Source: Rhodospirillaceae bacterium
GTDB taxonomy: Bacteria; Pseudomonadota; Alphaproteobacteria; Rhodospirillales; Rhodospirillaceae
Assembly: GCA_029243545.1 (NCBI GenBank)
Contig: JAQWRV010000005.1
Coordinates: 1 to 64,000 of the forward strand
Length of the DNA: 64,000 nucleotides
Direction: 5' to 3'
Below are positions 18,684 to 28,162 of this stretch, piece after piece. Position 1 is the first letter of the stretch, and each line of letters begins with the position of its first letter. The notes under the pieces are model-generated. The model saw only the letters and a program-made list of their open reading frames with translations. It was not told the origin of the DNA and ran no database searches. Both the position numbers and the translations under genes were made by a program.

Positions 18684-18716
18684 CACACTAATCGATCTTA
18701 ACGGAGCAACTGAACC

Positions 18717-20012
18717 ATGGCGTTCACTGCAGGATTCGTATTCTTCCTTCTTATTTTATCTGCCTTTTTTTCAGGGTCTGAGACAGCTCTGACGGCGACG
18801 TCGCGCTCATACATGCATCAGCGCGAGAATGAAGGTGACGCCGGCGCAAGACGAGTCAATCGGCTTCTAGCCCATCGAGAACGCCTGATCGCTACCATTT
18901 TGCTTGGTAATAACTTGGTCAATATCCTCGCCTCCGCGTTGGCGACTAGCCTCTTGATCGATGCGTTTGGTGAACGTGGCGTGGTATACGCGACCATCAT
19001 CATGACGGTTCTAGTTCTCATTTTTGCAGAGATACTACCAAAAACATTTGCCCTCATGCACACCAATCAAATGGCGCTTGCCGTCGCGCCCGTCATGCAG
19101 GTGCTGACCTGGTTCTTCCGGCCCGTGAACGCCGCGATTCAAGGCGTCGTCCAGATTGCTCTGAGAATACTGGGTGCGAGCCCAGAACGGGCGCTTACGG
19201 CACAGCAAACACTCTCTGAATTACGTGGCGCGATCGACCTGCATACGGGAGAAGCAGAAATCAAAGAAGAGGTGAAGCACGAACGGGCGATGCTACGGAG
19301 TGTGCTTGATCTCACCGATGTAGAAGTCGGTGAGATCATGACTCATCGCAAAAACCTGGTTACGATTGATGCTGATACTGCGTCTGACAGTGTTTTAGCT
19401 CAAGTTTCAGAGAGCCAGTATACACGCATTCCCTTATGGCAAGACCGCACTGAGAATATTGTTGGCGTACTGCACTCCAAGGCGCTACTTCGTGCGTTGC
19501 AAGATGCGAACGGTAATATTCAGCATGTTGACCTTGTAAAGGCGTGTTCTGATCCGTGGTTTGTGCCGGAGACAACTAAACTGCTCGACCAACTCAACGC
19601 ATTTAGGGAACGCCGCGAACATTTTGCGATTGTTGTCGATGAATACGGTGACGTGCAGGGCATTGTCACATTGGAAGATATCCTAGAAGAAATTGTCGGT
19701 GATATTGCCGATGAACACGATGAATCCGTCTCCGGTGTGTATCCCCAGCACGAAGGCGGATTCATCATCGATGGCGCGGTCACGATTCGGGATCTTAATC
19801 GCGAATTTGAATGGGATTTGCCTGACGATGAAGCCGCAACCATTGCGGGCTTAGTGATGAATGAATCTCGTTCAATTCCATCTCCAGGCCAGGTTTTCAC
19901 GTTTCATGGGTTTCGCTTCGAGATTCTAAGGCGACATCGCAATCAAATCATCCAATTGCGCTTAACTACTCCGAAAACTGGTGATGCAGATGACGGGGTC
20001 AGCGTTGCCTAA
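18717..20012 (+). CDS. HlyC/CorC (CNNM) family transporter
   Basis: A 431-residue membrane protein with a DUF21 domain of about four helices (residues 1-180, including FFSGSETALTATSR and AEILPKTFAL). A pair of CBS domains (about 200-330, with EIMTHRKNLVTID and VDEYGDVQGIVTLEDILEEI) and a C-terminal CorC/HlyC domain (about 350-425) follow. Such proteins are linked to magnesium or cobalt efflux and resemble CorB/YfjD. The CBS pair likely binds ATP-Mg. The haemolysin name is historical. Follows aroB closely. Confidence 0.88.
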   Translation: MAFTAGFVFFLLILSAFFSGSETALTATSRSYMHQRENEGDAGARRVNRLLAHRERLIATILLGNNLVNILASALATSLLIDAFGERGVVYATIIMTVLVLIFAEILPKTFALMHTNQMALAVAPVMQVLTWFFRPVNAAIQGVVQIALRILGASPERALTAQQTLSELRGAIDLHTGEAEIKEEVKHERAMLRSVLDLTDVEVGEIMTHRKNLVTIDADTASDSVLAQVSESQYTRIPLWQDRTENIVGVLHSKALLRALQDANGNIQHVDLVKACSDPWFVPETTKLLDQLNAFRERREHFAIVVDEYGDVQGIVTLEDILEEIVGDIADEHDESVSGVYPQHEGGFIIDGAVTIRDLNREFEWDLPDDEAATIAGLVMNESRSIPSPGQVFTFHGFRFEILRRHRNQIIQLRLTTPKTGDADDGVSVA

Positions 20013-20129
20013 CATGCCCCATTTCCCCGGAGTCGGATGCTGCGACTTGACCGATGGGATGATAAAGCGCGAAAATTTGGCTAAGCGGAGCTGAGATACC
20101 TGCACCCAAGGGGAGTGAAGGAGAACCCC

Positions 20130-20576
20130 ATGATGCGAAAAATCTTCCCCGACGTCATCAGTGACCAAACACTGGTTACCGTCGGACCCAATGACACGGC
20201 ACGCTATTGTGCCCAGACCATGAAGAAAAAAAAGATTGCAGCTGTTCTGGTGACAGAGAACAGTCTTCTCATCGGAATCATTACGGAACGAGACATTACA
20301 ACACGTGTCGTTGCTGCAGAGATCGACCCGAATACGAGTTTGGCAAAAGACATCATGACTGCCAATCCAGATACGCTGCATCCGGACGACACGGCGTCAC
20401 AAGCTATCAAAATGATGAGAGAGCGGAATTATCGCCATCTTCCAGTTAAAGAAGGTGACGCATTGGTCGGTATAGTTTCAGTGAGAGATTTATATGCGAT
20501 CTACAATCTCGAACTAGAAGAAGACCTCAAAGACCGCAATGCTTTTATTTATGGTGAGAATTACGGCACGGGCTGA
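20130..20576 (+). CDS. two-CBS-domain protein
   Basis: A 148-residue protein made only of two CBS domains: about residues 12-68 (ending LIGIITERDITTRVV) and 76-132 (DIMTANPDTLHPDDTASQ, then LVGIVSVRDLYAIY). Such stand-alone pairs usually sense adenine nucleotides and act on a partner. No partner is fused or adjacent apart from the CBS-bearing CorC-type gene upstream. ATG 20130 follows AAGGAGA at a good distance; an in-frame GTG at 20115 is unlikely because it overlaps that ribosome binding site. Confidence 0.8.
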   Translation: MMRKIFPDVISDQTLVTVGPNDTARYCAQTMKKKKIAAVLVTENSLLIGIITERDITTRVVAAEIDPNTSLAKDIMTANPDTLHPDDTASQAIKMMRERNYRHLPVKEGDALVGIVSVRDLYAIYNLELEEDLKDRNAFIYGENYGTG

Positions 20577-20691
20577 CCTTGTCCCGAGATAGGCTGTGAT
20601 TGCATAGGCCCTATCCGATCAAAGGCCTTTGCCTTTGGCTGTCACTCAGCTAGGAGTGAACCTGTTCTTATTCACCCGACGCTGAGGTCCT

Positions 20692-21252
20692 ATGCCCCTT
20701 CCCACCCCGAGTTGTGAGCGCGAGCTTCTTCATACCCGCACCATTGAATGCAAAGGATACCTGCGTAGTGACGGCCTATGGGATATCGACGGGTGGCTTA
20801 CCGATATCAAAACCTACAACTTCCCTAACAAAGACCGCGTGGAAATTAAGGCGGGAGAAGCGCTTCATGGCATGGGACTCCGCATAACCATAGACGAGAT
20901 GATGACTATTCGTGACTGCGTCGCCGTTACGGATTTTAGTCCATTCAGCCTTTGCGGAAACATCACTCCGCACTTTAAGAAATTGATTGGGCTAAGAATT
21001 ACTCAAGGCCTGACCAAGAATGTTCAAGAACGTCTCGGCGGCGTGCATGGCTGCACCCATTTGGTTGAACTCGTCAAACCCCTTGCGACAACAGCGTTTC
21101 AAACCTTGGTGGGGCGGCGCATGGGTAAATTGAGCGCTGCTCTAAAGTCAGGTAAGATCCGTAAACCACCCGTTATTGACACGTGTCATGCCTGGGCGAG
21201 CGATGGCCCTGTCATAAAGCGGGAATTCCCTGACTACTACACCGGCGAATAA
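20692..21252 (+). CDS. DUF2889 family protein
   Basis: A 186-residue protein matching DUF2889: RELLHTRTIECKGYLRSDGL at the start, then GWLTDIKTY, GLRITIDE and GVHGCTHLVELVKPLATTA. The conserved Cys and His in GCTHL suggest a metal or catalytic site, but no function is established for the family. Cytoplasmic, no signal peptide. Encoded alone, convergent with bolA. Confidence 0.8.
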   Translation: MPLPTPSCERELLHTRTIECKGYLRSDGLWDIDGWLTDIKTYNFPNKDRVEIKAGEALHGMGLRITIDEMMTIRDCVAVTDFSPFSLCGNITPHFKKLIGLRITQGLTKNVQERLGGVHGCTHLVELVKPLATTAFQTLVGRRMGKLSAALKSGKIRKPPVIDTCHAWASDGPVIKREFPDYYTGE

Positions 21253-21270
21253 GCAAGACTGCTGTCCAGA

Positions 21271-21567
21271 TTAGGGACTAGCACCGGATTTTGATTCCGC
21301 GGGCGTTTGCGTCGTAAGCGATAGAGCATGGACGCGCTCGTTAAGTTCGTCGCTCAATAACGCGTATACTCGGCGTTGACGCGCCACACGATTTTCACCT
21401 TCAAAAACGTCTGAAACAATACGCACCTTGAAGTGCGTCTCGTCCCCACCATCGGGATGAGCACCGGCGTGCCCAGCATGAAGATGCGATTCATCTTCAA
21501 TAACGAGTGTTTGCGGCGACAATGCGGCAGAAAGTTTCTGTTCAATACGATCACGGTAGATTGTCAC
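21271..21567 (-). CDS. bolA: BolA family protein
   Basis: A 98-residue BolA-like protein: core LVIEDESHLHAGHAG, then THFKVRIVSDVFEGENRVAR, and RRVYALLSDELNERVHAL. BolA proteins pair with monothiol glutaredoxins in iron-sulfur cluster handling, using the conserved His. Divergent from a J-domain gene that leads into cobS-cobT; bolA, the J-domain gene, cobS and cobT are neighbours in many alphaproteobacteria, which supports the call. Ends convergently with the DUF2889 gene. Confidence 0.88.
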   Translation of the reverse strand: MTIYRDRIEQKLSAALSPQTLVIEDESHLHAGHAGAHPDGGDETHFKVRIVSDVFEGENRVARQRRVYALLSDELNERVHALSLTTQTPAESKSGASP

Positions 21568-21680
21568 AAGCGGCTACGCTCCGAGAAAAGAGGCTGATTA
21601 CTATTCACTATGCGGAGCAAGCATACTTCGGTTAAAGAAGCAAGATTGCTCTACAGCTGAACGCGCCGGATACTATACCC

Positions 21681-22256
21681 ATGTCACACACGACAAATCA
21701 TACAGAGCCGCTTCCCGGAAGCCAGCCTGCCAGTGATAGCATTGAACGCCGGTGCCAATGGGAGGGGTGCATGGAAACCGGTGAGTTCCGTGCACCAAAG
21801 GATAAATCATTGACGGAATACCACCTGCTCTGCCTCGACCATGTTCGTTCCTATAATGCCGCTTGGAATTTTCATGAAGGTCTGGACGACGAAGAAATGG
21901 AACGGGAATTCCGCAGCGCTGCCACATGGGACCGCCCCACCTGGAAACTCGGGCTGCGGCCTGCTCCGGGGCCACCATGGCACGACGTCTTCGACCCATT
22001 CGACCTTTTCCAAGATGCCCTGGGTGGAAACGGTGGCCCGCAAGGAAGCACGCCTCCGCACGGAAGTAGTGAGCACGAGGCGAGGCAAGTTCTAGGGTTG
22101 CAAGTCGACTATACTTTGGAAATGCTGAAGACGCGTTACAAGGAGTTAGTCAAACTTCATCACCCTGATGCCAATGGTGGCTCTCAAGACGCCGAAAATA
22201 GAATGAAAAACATTAACGCAGCGTATCAAGCTTTGAAAAGCTCGCTGGCGTCCTAA
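21681..22256 (+). CDS. J-domain (DnaJ-like) protein
   Basis: A 191-residue protein whose C-terminal 60 residues form a J domain: EARQVLGLQVDYTLEML, then YKELVKLHHPDANGG with the essential His-Pro-Asp, and INAAYQALK. The N-terminal half has a Cys-containing segment (RRCQWEGCMETGEF, later HLLCLDHVR) that could bind zinc, and an aromatic stretch. It should stimulate an Hsp70 ATPase. It is not DnaJ itself, lacking the Gly/Phe and zinc-repeat regions. Its place between bolA and cobS-cobT is conserved in the class. Confidence 0.85.
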   Translation: MSHTTNHTEPLPGSQPASDSIERRCQWEGCMETGEFRAPKDKSLTEYHLLCLDHVRSYNAAWNFHEGLDDEEMEREFRSAATWDRPTWKLGLRPAPGPPWHDVFDPFDLFQDALGGNGGPQGSTPPHGSSEHEARQVLGLQVDYTLEMLKTRYKELVKLHHPDANGGSQDAENRMKNINAAYQALKSSLAS

Positions 22257-22300
22257 CGGACACTCTTTAATCAAACTTAATCAGTGAGTGTGGTTTTCAC

Positions 22301-23092
22301 ATGGATCTAGGTCTTAAGAACAAAGTTGCCCTTATTACTGGAGCGAGTCGCGGCCTCGGTGCGGCTACGGCAGAGGCCCTCGCCGAAGAGGGTGTGTCCT
22401 TGGTGCTGACAGCCCGCGGCACAGAATCACTAAACGCACAAGCTGAGCGTTTGGGTAGCGCGAATGGCGTAAAAGCTGTTGCGATTCCCGCTGATCTGAC
22501 CAAAGAAGACGCTGCCAATCAGGTCGTGAATACAGCCTTGGACGCATTCGGCGGAATAGACATACTTGTCAATTCAGCCGGAGCTTCTCAAGGCGGGGTG
22601 TTCTGGGAGCTGTCCGATCAGGTTTGGCAGGACAGTATGGACCTCAAAGTTATGGGTACCGTGCGAATGATGCGTGCCGTTATTCCAGGAATGATTGACC
22701 GCAAAGGCGGTCGGATTGTGAACATCGTCGGCAATACGGGAATGCAGCCTTCGCCGCGTCTTTTGCCGGGCGCCTCTGCCAATGCAGCCCTATTGGCAAT
22801 TACACGCGGCGTGGCGGAGGATTTGGCACCACACAATATTGTCGTCAATGCTTTGAATCCGGGGCCCACCCGCACCGAGCGCTGGACAACCCTGATGGAC
22901 CGCCTGGCCGAAAGCTCGGGCCGCACCGTAGCAGATGTTGAGCGTGACTATACGGAGCAAATTCCCATGGATCGCCTGGCTTCACCAGCAGAAATGGGCC
23001 GTCTAGCAGCCTTTTTGGCGTCAGAGAAAGCCGCCAATATGACCGGCGCGTGCCTTACGGCAGATGGCGGCTGGACGAAAGGTATTGGCTAA
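22301..23092 (+). CDS. SDR-family protein lacking the usual catalytic residues
   Basis: A 263-residue Rossmann-fold short-chain dehydrogenase/reductase homologue with the cofactor loop TGASRGLG (residues 13-20) and NSAG (91-94). The classical triad is replaced: the Ser position is Gly144 in NIVGNTG, and the Tyr-x-x-x-Lys site reads Gly157 and Asn161 in LLPGASANAALLAI. The C-terminal motif LTADGGWTKGIG is normal. It may bind a nucleotide without redox chemistry, or use other residues. It lies between the J-domain gene and cobS, an uncommon insertion in that neighbourhood. Family is sure; function is open. Confidence 0.82.
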   Translation: MDLGLKNKVALITGASRGLGAATAEALAEEGVSLVLTARGTESLNAQAERLGSANGVKAVAIPADLTKEDAANQVVNTALDAFGGIDILVNSAGASQGGVFWELSDQVWQDSMDLKVMGTVRMMRAVIPGMIDRKGGRIVNIVGNTGMQPSPRLLPGASANAALLAITRGVAEDLAPHNIVVNALNPGPTRTERWTTLMDRLAESSGRTVADVERDYTEQIPMDRLASPAEMGRLAAFLASEKAANMTGACLTADGGWTKGIG

Positions 23093-23175
23093 CCGGGGCT
23101 GTATGAGACCCTACAAGGGTTTACAACGCCACGGTTGCGCGGGTTATAACGCGGGCCACACATAAGGACTTACCC

Positions 23176-24159
23176 ATGGCGCCTGATAGCGAACAGACAA
23201 TTGGTCTTCCTGACACCACGGTCAGCGTGAAAAAGGTCTTCGGCCTCGACACAAAAATGACCGTACCGGCCTTTAGCGCGCGGAAAGAACATGTGCCCGA
23301 TCTTGATCCAGCCTACGTGTTCGATCCCGATACGACGTTGGCGATTCTTGCGGGCTTTGGTCACAACCGCCGCGTCATGATTCAGGGATATCATGGCACT
23401 GGAAAATCAACCCATATCGAACAAGTAGCCGCACGTCTCAACTGGCCCTGTTTGCGTGTCAATTTAGACAGCCACATCAGCCGCATCGATTTGATTGGAA
23501 AAGATGCAATCGTGTTGCGCGAGGGTGTTCAGGTTACAGAATTCCGCGAGGGCATTCTGCCCTGGGCGTTGCAAAACCCAATTGCCCTTGTTTTTGATGA
23601 GTATGATGCCGGACGGCCCGATGTCATGTTTGTCATTCAACGCGTTCTGGAAGTGGAGGGGCGACTTACGCTGCTCGACCAAAACAAAGTGATAAAGCCT
23701 CATCCCTATTTTCGTCTGTTCTCAACAGCCAATACTGTTGGACTCGGTGATACAACGGGTCTTTATCATGGCACGCAGCAAATTAACCAAGGGCAGATGG
23801 ATCGCTGGAATATTGTTGCCACGCTCAATTATCTAGAACATGACACAGAAGCAGAGATCGTGCTCGCCAAAGTGCCCGCCTATGACAATGAAGAGGGCCG
23901 TAGAATTTTGTCGTCAATGGTCCGGGTGGCTGAACTTTCGCGTGCCGGATTTATGTCTGGCGACATTTCAACTGTAATGTCTCCCCGCACCGTTATCACG
24001 TGGGCGGAAAACGCCAGCATCTTTGACGACATTTCCTACGCCTTCAGAGTGACGTTTCTAAACAAATGTGACGAGACAGAGCGTCCAGTCGTGGCTGAGT
24101 ATTATCAACGTTGCTTTGGCGAAGAATTACCTGATTCTGTCGCTCAAGCAGTCGCGTAA
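23176..24159 (+). CDS. cobS: aerobic cobaltochelatase subunit CobS
   Basis: A 327-residue AAA+ ATPase. It shows Walker [10 protein letters not shown] near residue 75, Walker [14 protein letters not shown] near residue 135, and sensor-like [19 protein letters not shown]. CobS and CobT form the ATPase ring that drives CobN to insert cobalt into hydrogenobyrinate diamide in the aerobic B12 route. cobT follows at 14 bp. cobN is not in this window. The N-terminal [15 protein letters not shown] is typical of the family. Confidence 0.94.
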   Translation: MAPDSEQTIGLPDTTVSVKKVFGLDTKMTVPAFSARKEHVPDLDPAYVFDPDTTLAILAGFGHNRRVMIQGYHGTGKSTHIEQVAARLNWPCLRVNLDSHISRIDLIGKDAIVLREGVQVTEFREGILPWALQNPIALVFDEYDAGRPDVMFVIQRVLEVEGRLTLLDQNKVIKPHPYFRLFSTANTVGLGDTTGLYHGTQQINQGQMDRWNIVATLNYLEHDTEAEIVLAKVPAYDNEEGRRILSSMVRVAELSRAGFMSGDISTVMSPRTVITWAENASIFDDISYAFRVTFLNKCDETERPVVAEYYQRCFGEELPDSVAQAVA

Positions 24160-24173
24160 CGCAGCGCCCGGCC

Positions 24174-26102
24174 ATGCCGCCGCGCGCTCCGGCTCAGAAA
24201 GATTCAAAACCACCCGCGCCTGAGCGAACTCCGGCGCGGGTGGAGGCGCTAAAGAATGCCACGACTGCAGCCGTACGGGCCTTATCGGGGCAAAAAGAAA
24301 CAAACGTTTCATATGCACCCATCGCAACCAACCAGAAGAGTGGGGGGCAGGGCACCACAGTAAGGCTCCCTCTCCCTCCGGCAAAACTCACGCGGGAAAA
24401 CGTCATACGGCTACGCGGGTCAGCGGACGCCAGCGCCATGCGGCTGCGATTCCATAGTGCCCGCATGCACAAGCGGCGCATGCCGCATGGCAAAGATGCC
24501 ATCGATGCATACAACACCATGGAACAAACCCGCGTCGAAGTGTTGGGGGCGCAAGATTACGGCGGAGTGGCAACAAATTTGTCGCAAGCACTGGAACAGC
24601 GCCTGGCGCTCGAAGGTTACCAAATGGCCCGCGCATCAAACCAAATACAGGTGCCGGATGCTTTGAAGGTGATGATTCATTCCCGCTGCAGCGCCGTGGA
24701 TTTGGGAGAGGCCGGCGAGCACGTTCTTGGTGTTGCTGAACGCGAGTTTGGCGACGTTCTTGGTCCCTATCTGGACCGCCTCGCAGAGTCCCTCGATGAC
24801 CAAAGGGTTTATTCCAACATTTTGCGGAAAATGATTGAGGCGCTAGACCTTGAGAAAGACGACGGCGGGCGAGACCTGTCGGAAGACGAAAGCCCTGACA
24901 TCGACGAGGAATCAGACTCGACCGACGAAAGCGATGAAGGAGAGTCAGAAGGCGAAGACCAGTCTGAACCAGACACCGGAGAGGCAGAATCTGACACCGG
25001 CGCTTCCGAAGATGACGTTCAGCCAAGCGATTCTGATGAGGACTTATCTGTTCCCTTTGCCATGGATTCCACCGAGGAACCGGGCAACGACGGACAGGAA
25101 CCGTTGCCCCAACCGGGCCACAACCGAGGCACCGAAGAAGACCGGTATCGCGTTTTCTCCAGTGAGTTTGACCAGGTCGAAGACGCAGACAAGTTATGTG
25201 ACCCCGAGGAACTGGCGCGACTCAGGCTGCAGCTCGACCGTCAGCTGGCTCATATGCAAGGCGTGGTATCCCGTCTCGCCAACCGGCTTCAACGCAAACT
25301 TATGGCAAAGCAAGTCAGAAGCTGGGAATTCGATCTCGAAGAAGGTTTGCTTGATACCAGCAGACTGGCCCGCATTGTTGCAAACCCCATGCACTCTTTG
25401 TCGTTCAAACGTGAGAAAGAAATGGAGTTTCGTGACACGGTGGTAAGTTTGTTGATCGATAATTCAGGGTCTATGCGTGGCAGGCCCATTACAATAGCCG
25501 CCACGAGCGCCGACATTCTGGCGCGCACCCTCGAGCGGTGTGGCGTTAAAGTTGAGATTCTTGGCTTTACCACCAGCCATTGGAAGGGCGGCCAGGCCCG
25601 TAAACAGTGGGCGGATGGCGGCAAGCCTTCTCAGCCTGGCCGGCTCAATGACCTGCGTCACATTATTTACAAGGCGGCGGACACGCCCTGGCGGAGGGCT
25701 CGCAAGAACCTTGGGCTGATGCTGCGTGAAGGTATTTTGAAGGAAAACATTGACGGAGAGGCGTTGGCTTGGGCCCATAACCGGTTGCTAGGGCGCCCCG
25801 AAGCGCGGCGTATATTGATGGTCATATCAGATGGCGCGCCGGTGGATGACTCAACATTATCGGTCAATCCGGGCAATTACCTGGAAAAGCATTTACGCGA
25901 CGTCATCCGTTTTATTGAAACCCGTTCTCACGTTCAATTACTCGCCATTGGCATCGGCCATGACGTGACACGTTATTACCGCCAGGCCGTGACGCTCATG
26001 GACGTAGACGAACTAGGCGGTGCGGTTATGGCCCAACTCACAGATCTCTTCGATGAGGATGATGGTGGGCGTGGAGTTGGCACTGGCGGCAGGGTTTTTT
26101 AG
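24174..26102 (+). CDS. cobT: aerobic cobaltochelatase subunit CobT
   Basis: A 642-residue partner of CobS. The N-terminal domain (about 1-230) is followed by an acidic linker rich in Asp, Glu and Ser (about 235-310). A von Willebrand factor A domain (about 410-635) carries the MIDAS motif [13 protein letters not shown] and [11 protein letters not shown]. This matches CobT closely, including [20 protein letters not shown]. The MIDAS is thought to contact CobN through its integrin-like motif. Same unit as cobS; convergent with rpmB. Confidence 0.94.
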   Translation: MPPRAPAQKDSKPPAPERTPARVEALKNATTAAVRALSGQKETNVSYAPIATNQKSGGQGTTVRLPLPPAKLTRENVIRLRGSADASAMRLRFHSARMHKRRMPHGKDAIDAYNTMEQTRVEVLGAQDYGGVATNLSQALEQRLALEGYQMARASNQIQVPDALKVMIHSRCSAVDLGEAGEHVLGVAEREFGDVLGPYLDRLAESLDDQRVYSNILRKMIEALDLEKDDGGRDLSEDESPDIDEESDSTDESDEGESEGEDQSEPDTGEAESDTGASEDDVQPSDSDEDLSVPFAMDSTEEPGNDGQEPLPQPGHNRGTEEDRYRVFSSEFDQVEDADKLCDPEELARLRLQLDRQLAHMQGVVSRLANRLQRKLMAKQVRSWEFDLEEGLLDTSRLARIVANPMHSLSFKREKEMEFRDTVVSLLIDNSGSMRGRPITIAATSADILARTLERCGVKVEILGFTTSHWKGGQARKQWADGGKPSQPGRLNDLRHIIYKAADTPWRRARKNLGLMLREGILKENIDGEALAWAHNRLLGRPEARRILMVISDGAPVDDSTLSVNPGNYLEKHLRDVIRFIETRSHVQLLAIGIGHDVTRYYRQAVTLMDVDELGGAVMAQLTDLFDEDDGGRGVGTGGRVF

Positions 26103-26291
26103 GTATTTTCAGACCTACTAGTCCTGGCAGCGGCTTGGCCTTTCGTCGTGCTCCGGATCATTCAGAGCGTAATCCACCTGACCACGAACAACGTCAAACA
26201 ACGCGCCTATGGCTTTTCAAAAGCTGTCTTATGCTTCTGGCTCTGTGGGTCGGCATCGTTGCAAAACTTTTAACCCACTCTGGCTAGTGCC

Positions 26292-26319
26292 GAAAACAAC
26301 AAAGGCCCGCAGAACGGGC
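26292..26319 (-). terminator. rho-independent terminator of rpmB
   Basis: On the minus strand GCCCG-TTCTG-CGGGC is followed by CTTTGTTGTTTTC, a GC hairpin with a T-rich tail, 28 bp past the rpmB stop. It could also slow transcription from cobT. Confidence 0.65.
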
Positions 26320-26346
26320 GTTATTGATCACGGTAACGGCCTATTT

Positions 26347-26637
26347 TTAGGCTGCTTTAGCCTGTATTTTCTTGATCTGCCGTTTGACTTTGAGAGCTTC
26401 TTGAGGAAGATCACCATCGCGCGAAGAGAGCAAGAAAGCGTCTAAACCTCCCCGCTTTTCAATGGTTCTTAGAGCACTTGTGGCAACCCGCATGCGCACG
26501 GGCTTATCCAAGACCTCACTGAACAGTGAGACAGCCTGCAGGTTCGGCAAAAACCGCCGCCGGGTCCTGTTGTGGGCATGGCTGACGTTATTACCCGTCA
26601 ATACGCCCTTGCCGCTTATAGAACAGCGTCGCGACAT
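26347..26637 (-). CDS. rpmB: 50S ribosomal protein L28
   Basis: A 96-residue L28: [20 protein letters not shown] at the start, then [11 protein letters not shown] and the basic [18 protein letters not shown] lies 7 bases before the start. Located beside cobS-cobT as in many alphaproteobacteria. A hairpin terminator follows. Confidence 0.96.
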   Translation of the reverse strand: MSRRCSISGKGVLTGNNVSHAHNRTRRRFLPNLQAVSLFSEVLDKPVRMRVATSALRTIEKRGGLDAFLLSSRDGDLPQEALKVKRQIKKIQAKAA

Positions 26638-26721
26638 GTAAATCTCCTACAAACCGGCCCGATGGACCATGATGGAGGCGGGGTTTTAGCGGCGGTAGGG
26701 GCAGCAGTCAAGGCTGGACCG

Positions 26722-26919
26722 TTAGCCTCTGAAGACGTCACCTGGACCTTTTCTTGGCCAGTGGCCACTCTCTAGGTGCCCACGAATAATGGCCATTGCG
26801 GCATAACGCCAGGCCGGATGGGCCATCGCCTCATTTATGATCCTCGCTGACCCCTTAAGGCGAAGCGCCCGGTCAATGGCGGCCTTGCGGTCCTTTTTAT
26901 CCACATAGGTTAAAGACAC
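26722..26919 (-). CDS. small basic protein of unknown function
   Basis: A 65-residue frame beginning at GTG 26919 (SLTYVDKKDRKAAIDRALRL) with a helical, basic middle (NEAMAHPAWRYAAMAIIRGHL). Its GTG overlaps the stop of another small frame upstream (GTGTCTTTAA), the pattern of translational coupling. It lies about 85 bp upstream of rpmB on the same strand. I do not recognise the family. The codon pattern looks protein-like and there is no stop, but length makes it uncertain. Confidence 0.45.
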   Translation of the reverse strand: MSLTYVDKKDRKAAIDRALRLKGSARIINEAMAHPAWRYAAMAIIRGHLESGHWPRKGPGDVFRG

Positions 26920-27173
26920 TCTTTTTTGTCTGCCTCGTTAGGCAGGCCTTTTGCCAAGTCAATGGCAACGGAAATATCAGGACGAGCAATGTAGCCGGCG
27001 CCAGCCAAAGCAAACTTGACCTCTGCCATTTTCATATTCTTGGCTTTGCGCGACTTAATGCGTGCTTGTAAATCAGCACCATCGGGTTTCTTATGCTGTG
27101 CTGCGTCACGTGCATTTCCAGTCCTGATATCATTGACGGACTTGCCTTTACGTTTTTCCGCCGAATAAGGATC
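26910..27173 (-). pseudogene. small coding frame of unknown family, start lost or frameshifted
   Basis: From 27173 the frame gives about 87 residues (DPYSAEKRKGKSVNDIRTGN, later FALAGAGYIARPDISVAIDL) with good protein-like composition, basic then acidic. There is no start codon before Met at 27035, which would give a 41-residue MKMAEVKFALAGAGYI product. An in-frame TGA lies directly before the frame at 27174-27176. An ATG at 27178-27180 is one base out of register, so a single-base slip may have separated it. The stop overlaps the GTG of the following small gene. Either a short gene starting at 27035 or a recently disrupted longer one. Confidence 0.35.
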
Positions 27174-27206
27174 TCAGCATGGCGCCCTAACAACTACTCT
27201 GGCCGT

Positions 27207-28058
27207 TCAATTCGGACGAGAACCGGCCGGGAATAAAGTGGGTTGTGGACCTAAGCGGTCAGCCATTGTATCGCCTTCAGTTTCGGCGCCTTCGTCTTCA
27301 AGGTTTTGGGCACGGCTTTGTACCTCATCTGCTTGTGGCTGGTCGGTGCCCAGAGAAACAGACGCTAAGAGTTTGTCTACTTGAGCGATAGGACCATCGT
27401 CTAGGATTTGCAGCAGCAACCTTTGGTCGCCTACACCATGGTCATGACTTCTCAATGTTTGTACGCACCTAACAAAAGATTTTGCGGAAACTTGAGCGGG
27501 GCCGTCTTGAACCAATGCTTTGGTGAGGCGTTCGGCAAAGTCCGCTTCGTTGGTGGCCCGGGTAAGAAATGGATTTAGGAGGGCCCAGCAATCTCCCGCG
27601 CCATATCGCGCCCAGGCAAGATCCAGACTATCTGAATCAAGAACACCAAGATGTTCTGCAACTGTAGCCGCCTGAGAGGATAAGTCATCAAGAGCAATGG
27701 ACAGCGCATCTTTCGTGGCACTGCGCCCGGCTGCAGCTGCCAATTCCAACAACGCGCGCCCATTGACTTCGGCCTGATCTTGTCCGCGGCGCATGGTGAG
27801 CCCCAAATCTACGACCATCTTGCGCAACAAGGTTAGCTCTTGCTGTTGCGCCACGACCATCAAGACCAGCCAAAGAGCCGCTGGAGGCGTAGCAACGGCC
27901 GCGAGAGTCGACGCTAAAGTACCCGGCTCAAGCGACAGAATACCATACCATCCCAGTCGGTTCAGGTAGGTAAAACTCAACACGACCCAAGCTGTCGTTG
28001 CGGCAACGGCTAGTACAAAGACGCCCCATCGCAGGACTGTTTTAATTACGGTTTCCAT
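27207..28058 (-). CDS. two-helix inner-membrane protein of unknown function
   Basis: About 283 residues from ATG 28058 (METVIKTVLRWGVFVLAVAA), with two transmembrane helices at about residues 8-30 and 48-70 (TPPAALWLVLMVVAQQQEL). The long cytoplasmic part is helical, rich in Ala, Leu and Asp, and may be coiled coil after residue 75. A TTG at 28079 is a less likely start. No known domain is recognised. Short-helix hairpin plus helical domain suggests a membrane-anchored scaffold, but this is inference. Divergent from the Nudix gene. Confidence 0.6.
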   Translation of the reverse strand: METVIKTVLRWGVFVLAVAATTAWVVLSFTYLNRLGWYGILSLEPGTLASTLAAVATPPAALWLVLMVVAQQQELTLLRKMVVDLGLTMRRGQDQAEVNGRALLELAAAAGRSATKDALSIALDDLSSQAATVAEHLGVLDSDSLDLAWARYGAGDCWALLNPFLTRATNEADFAERLTKALVQDGPAQVSAKSFVRCVQTLRSHDHGVGDQRLLLQILDDGPIAQVDKLLASVSLGTDQPQADEVQSRAQNLEDEGAETEGDTMADRLGPQPTLFPAGSRPN

Positions 28059-28162
28059 GACAATCGTGTTGCGAATCAAGACCCGATAGTTTCGTAAAAG
28101 ACTGAAAAACCACTATAAGGGACGATGCTAGCTGCGGCCATAGAGCGGGATTAAAACCTTTA

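Noticed and set aside
24403-25026. Arginine-rich 207-residue frame on the minus strand inside cobT
   Set aside because: A shadow of cobT's biased composition with no independent start signal or similarity.
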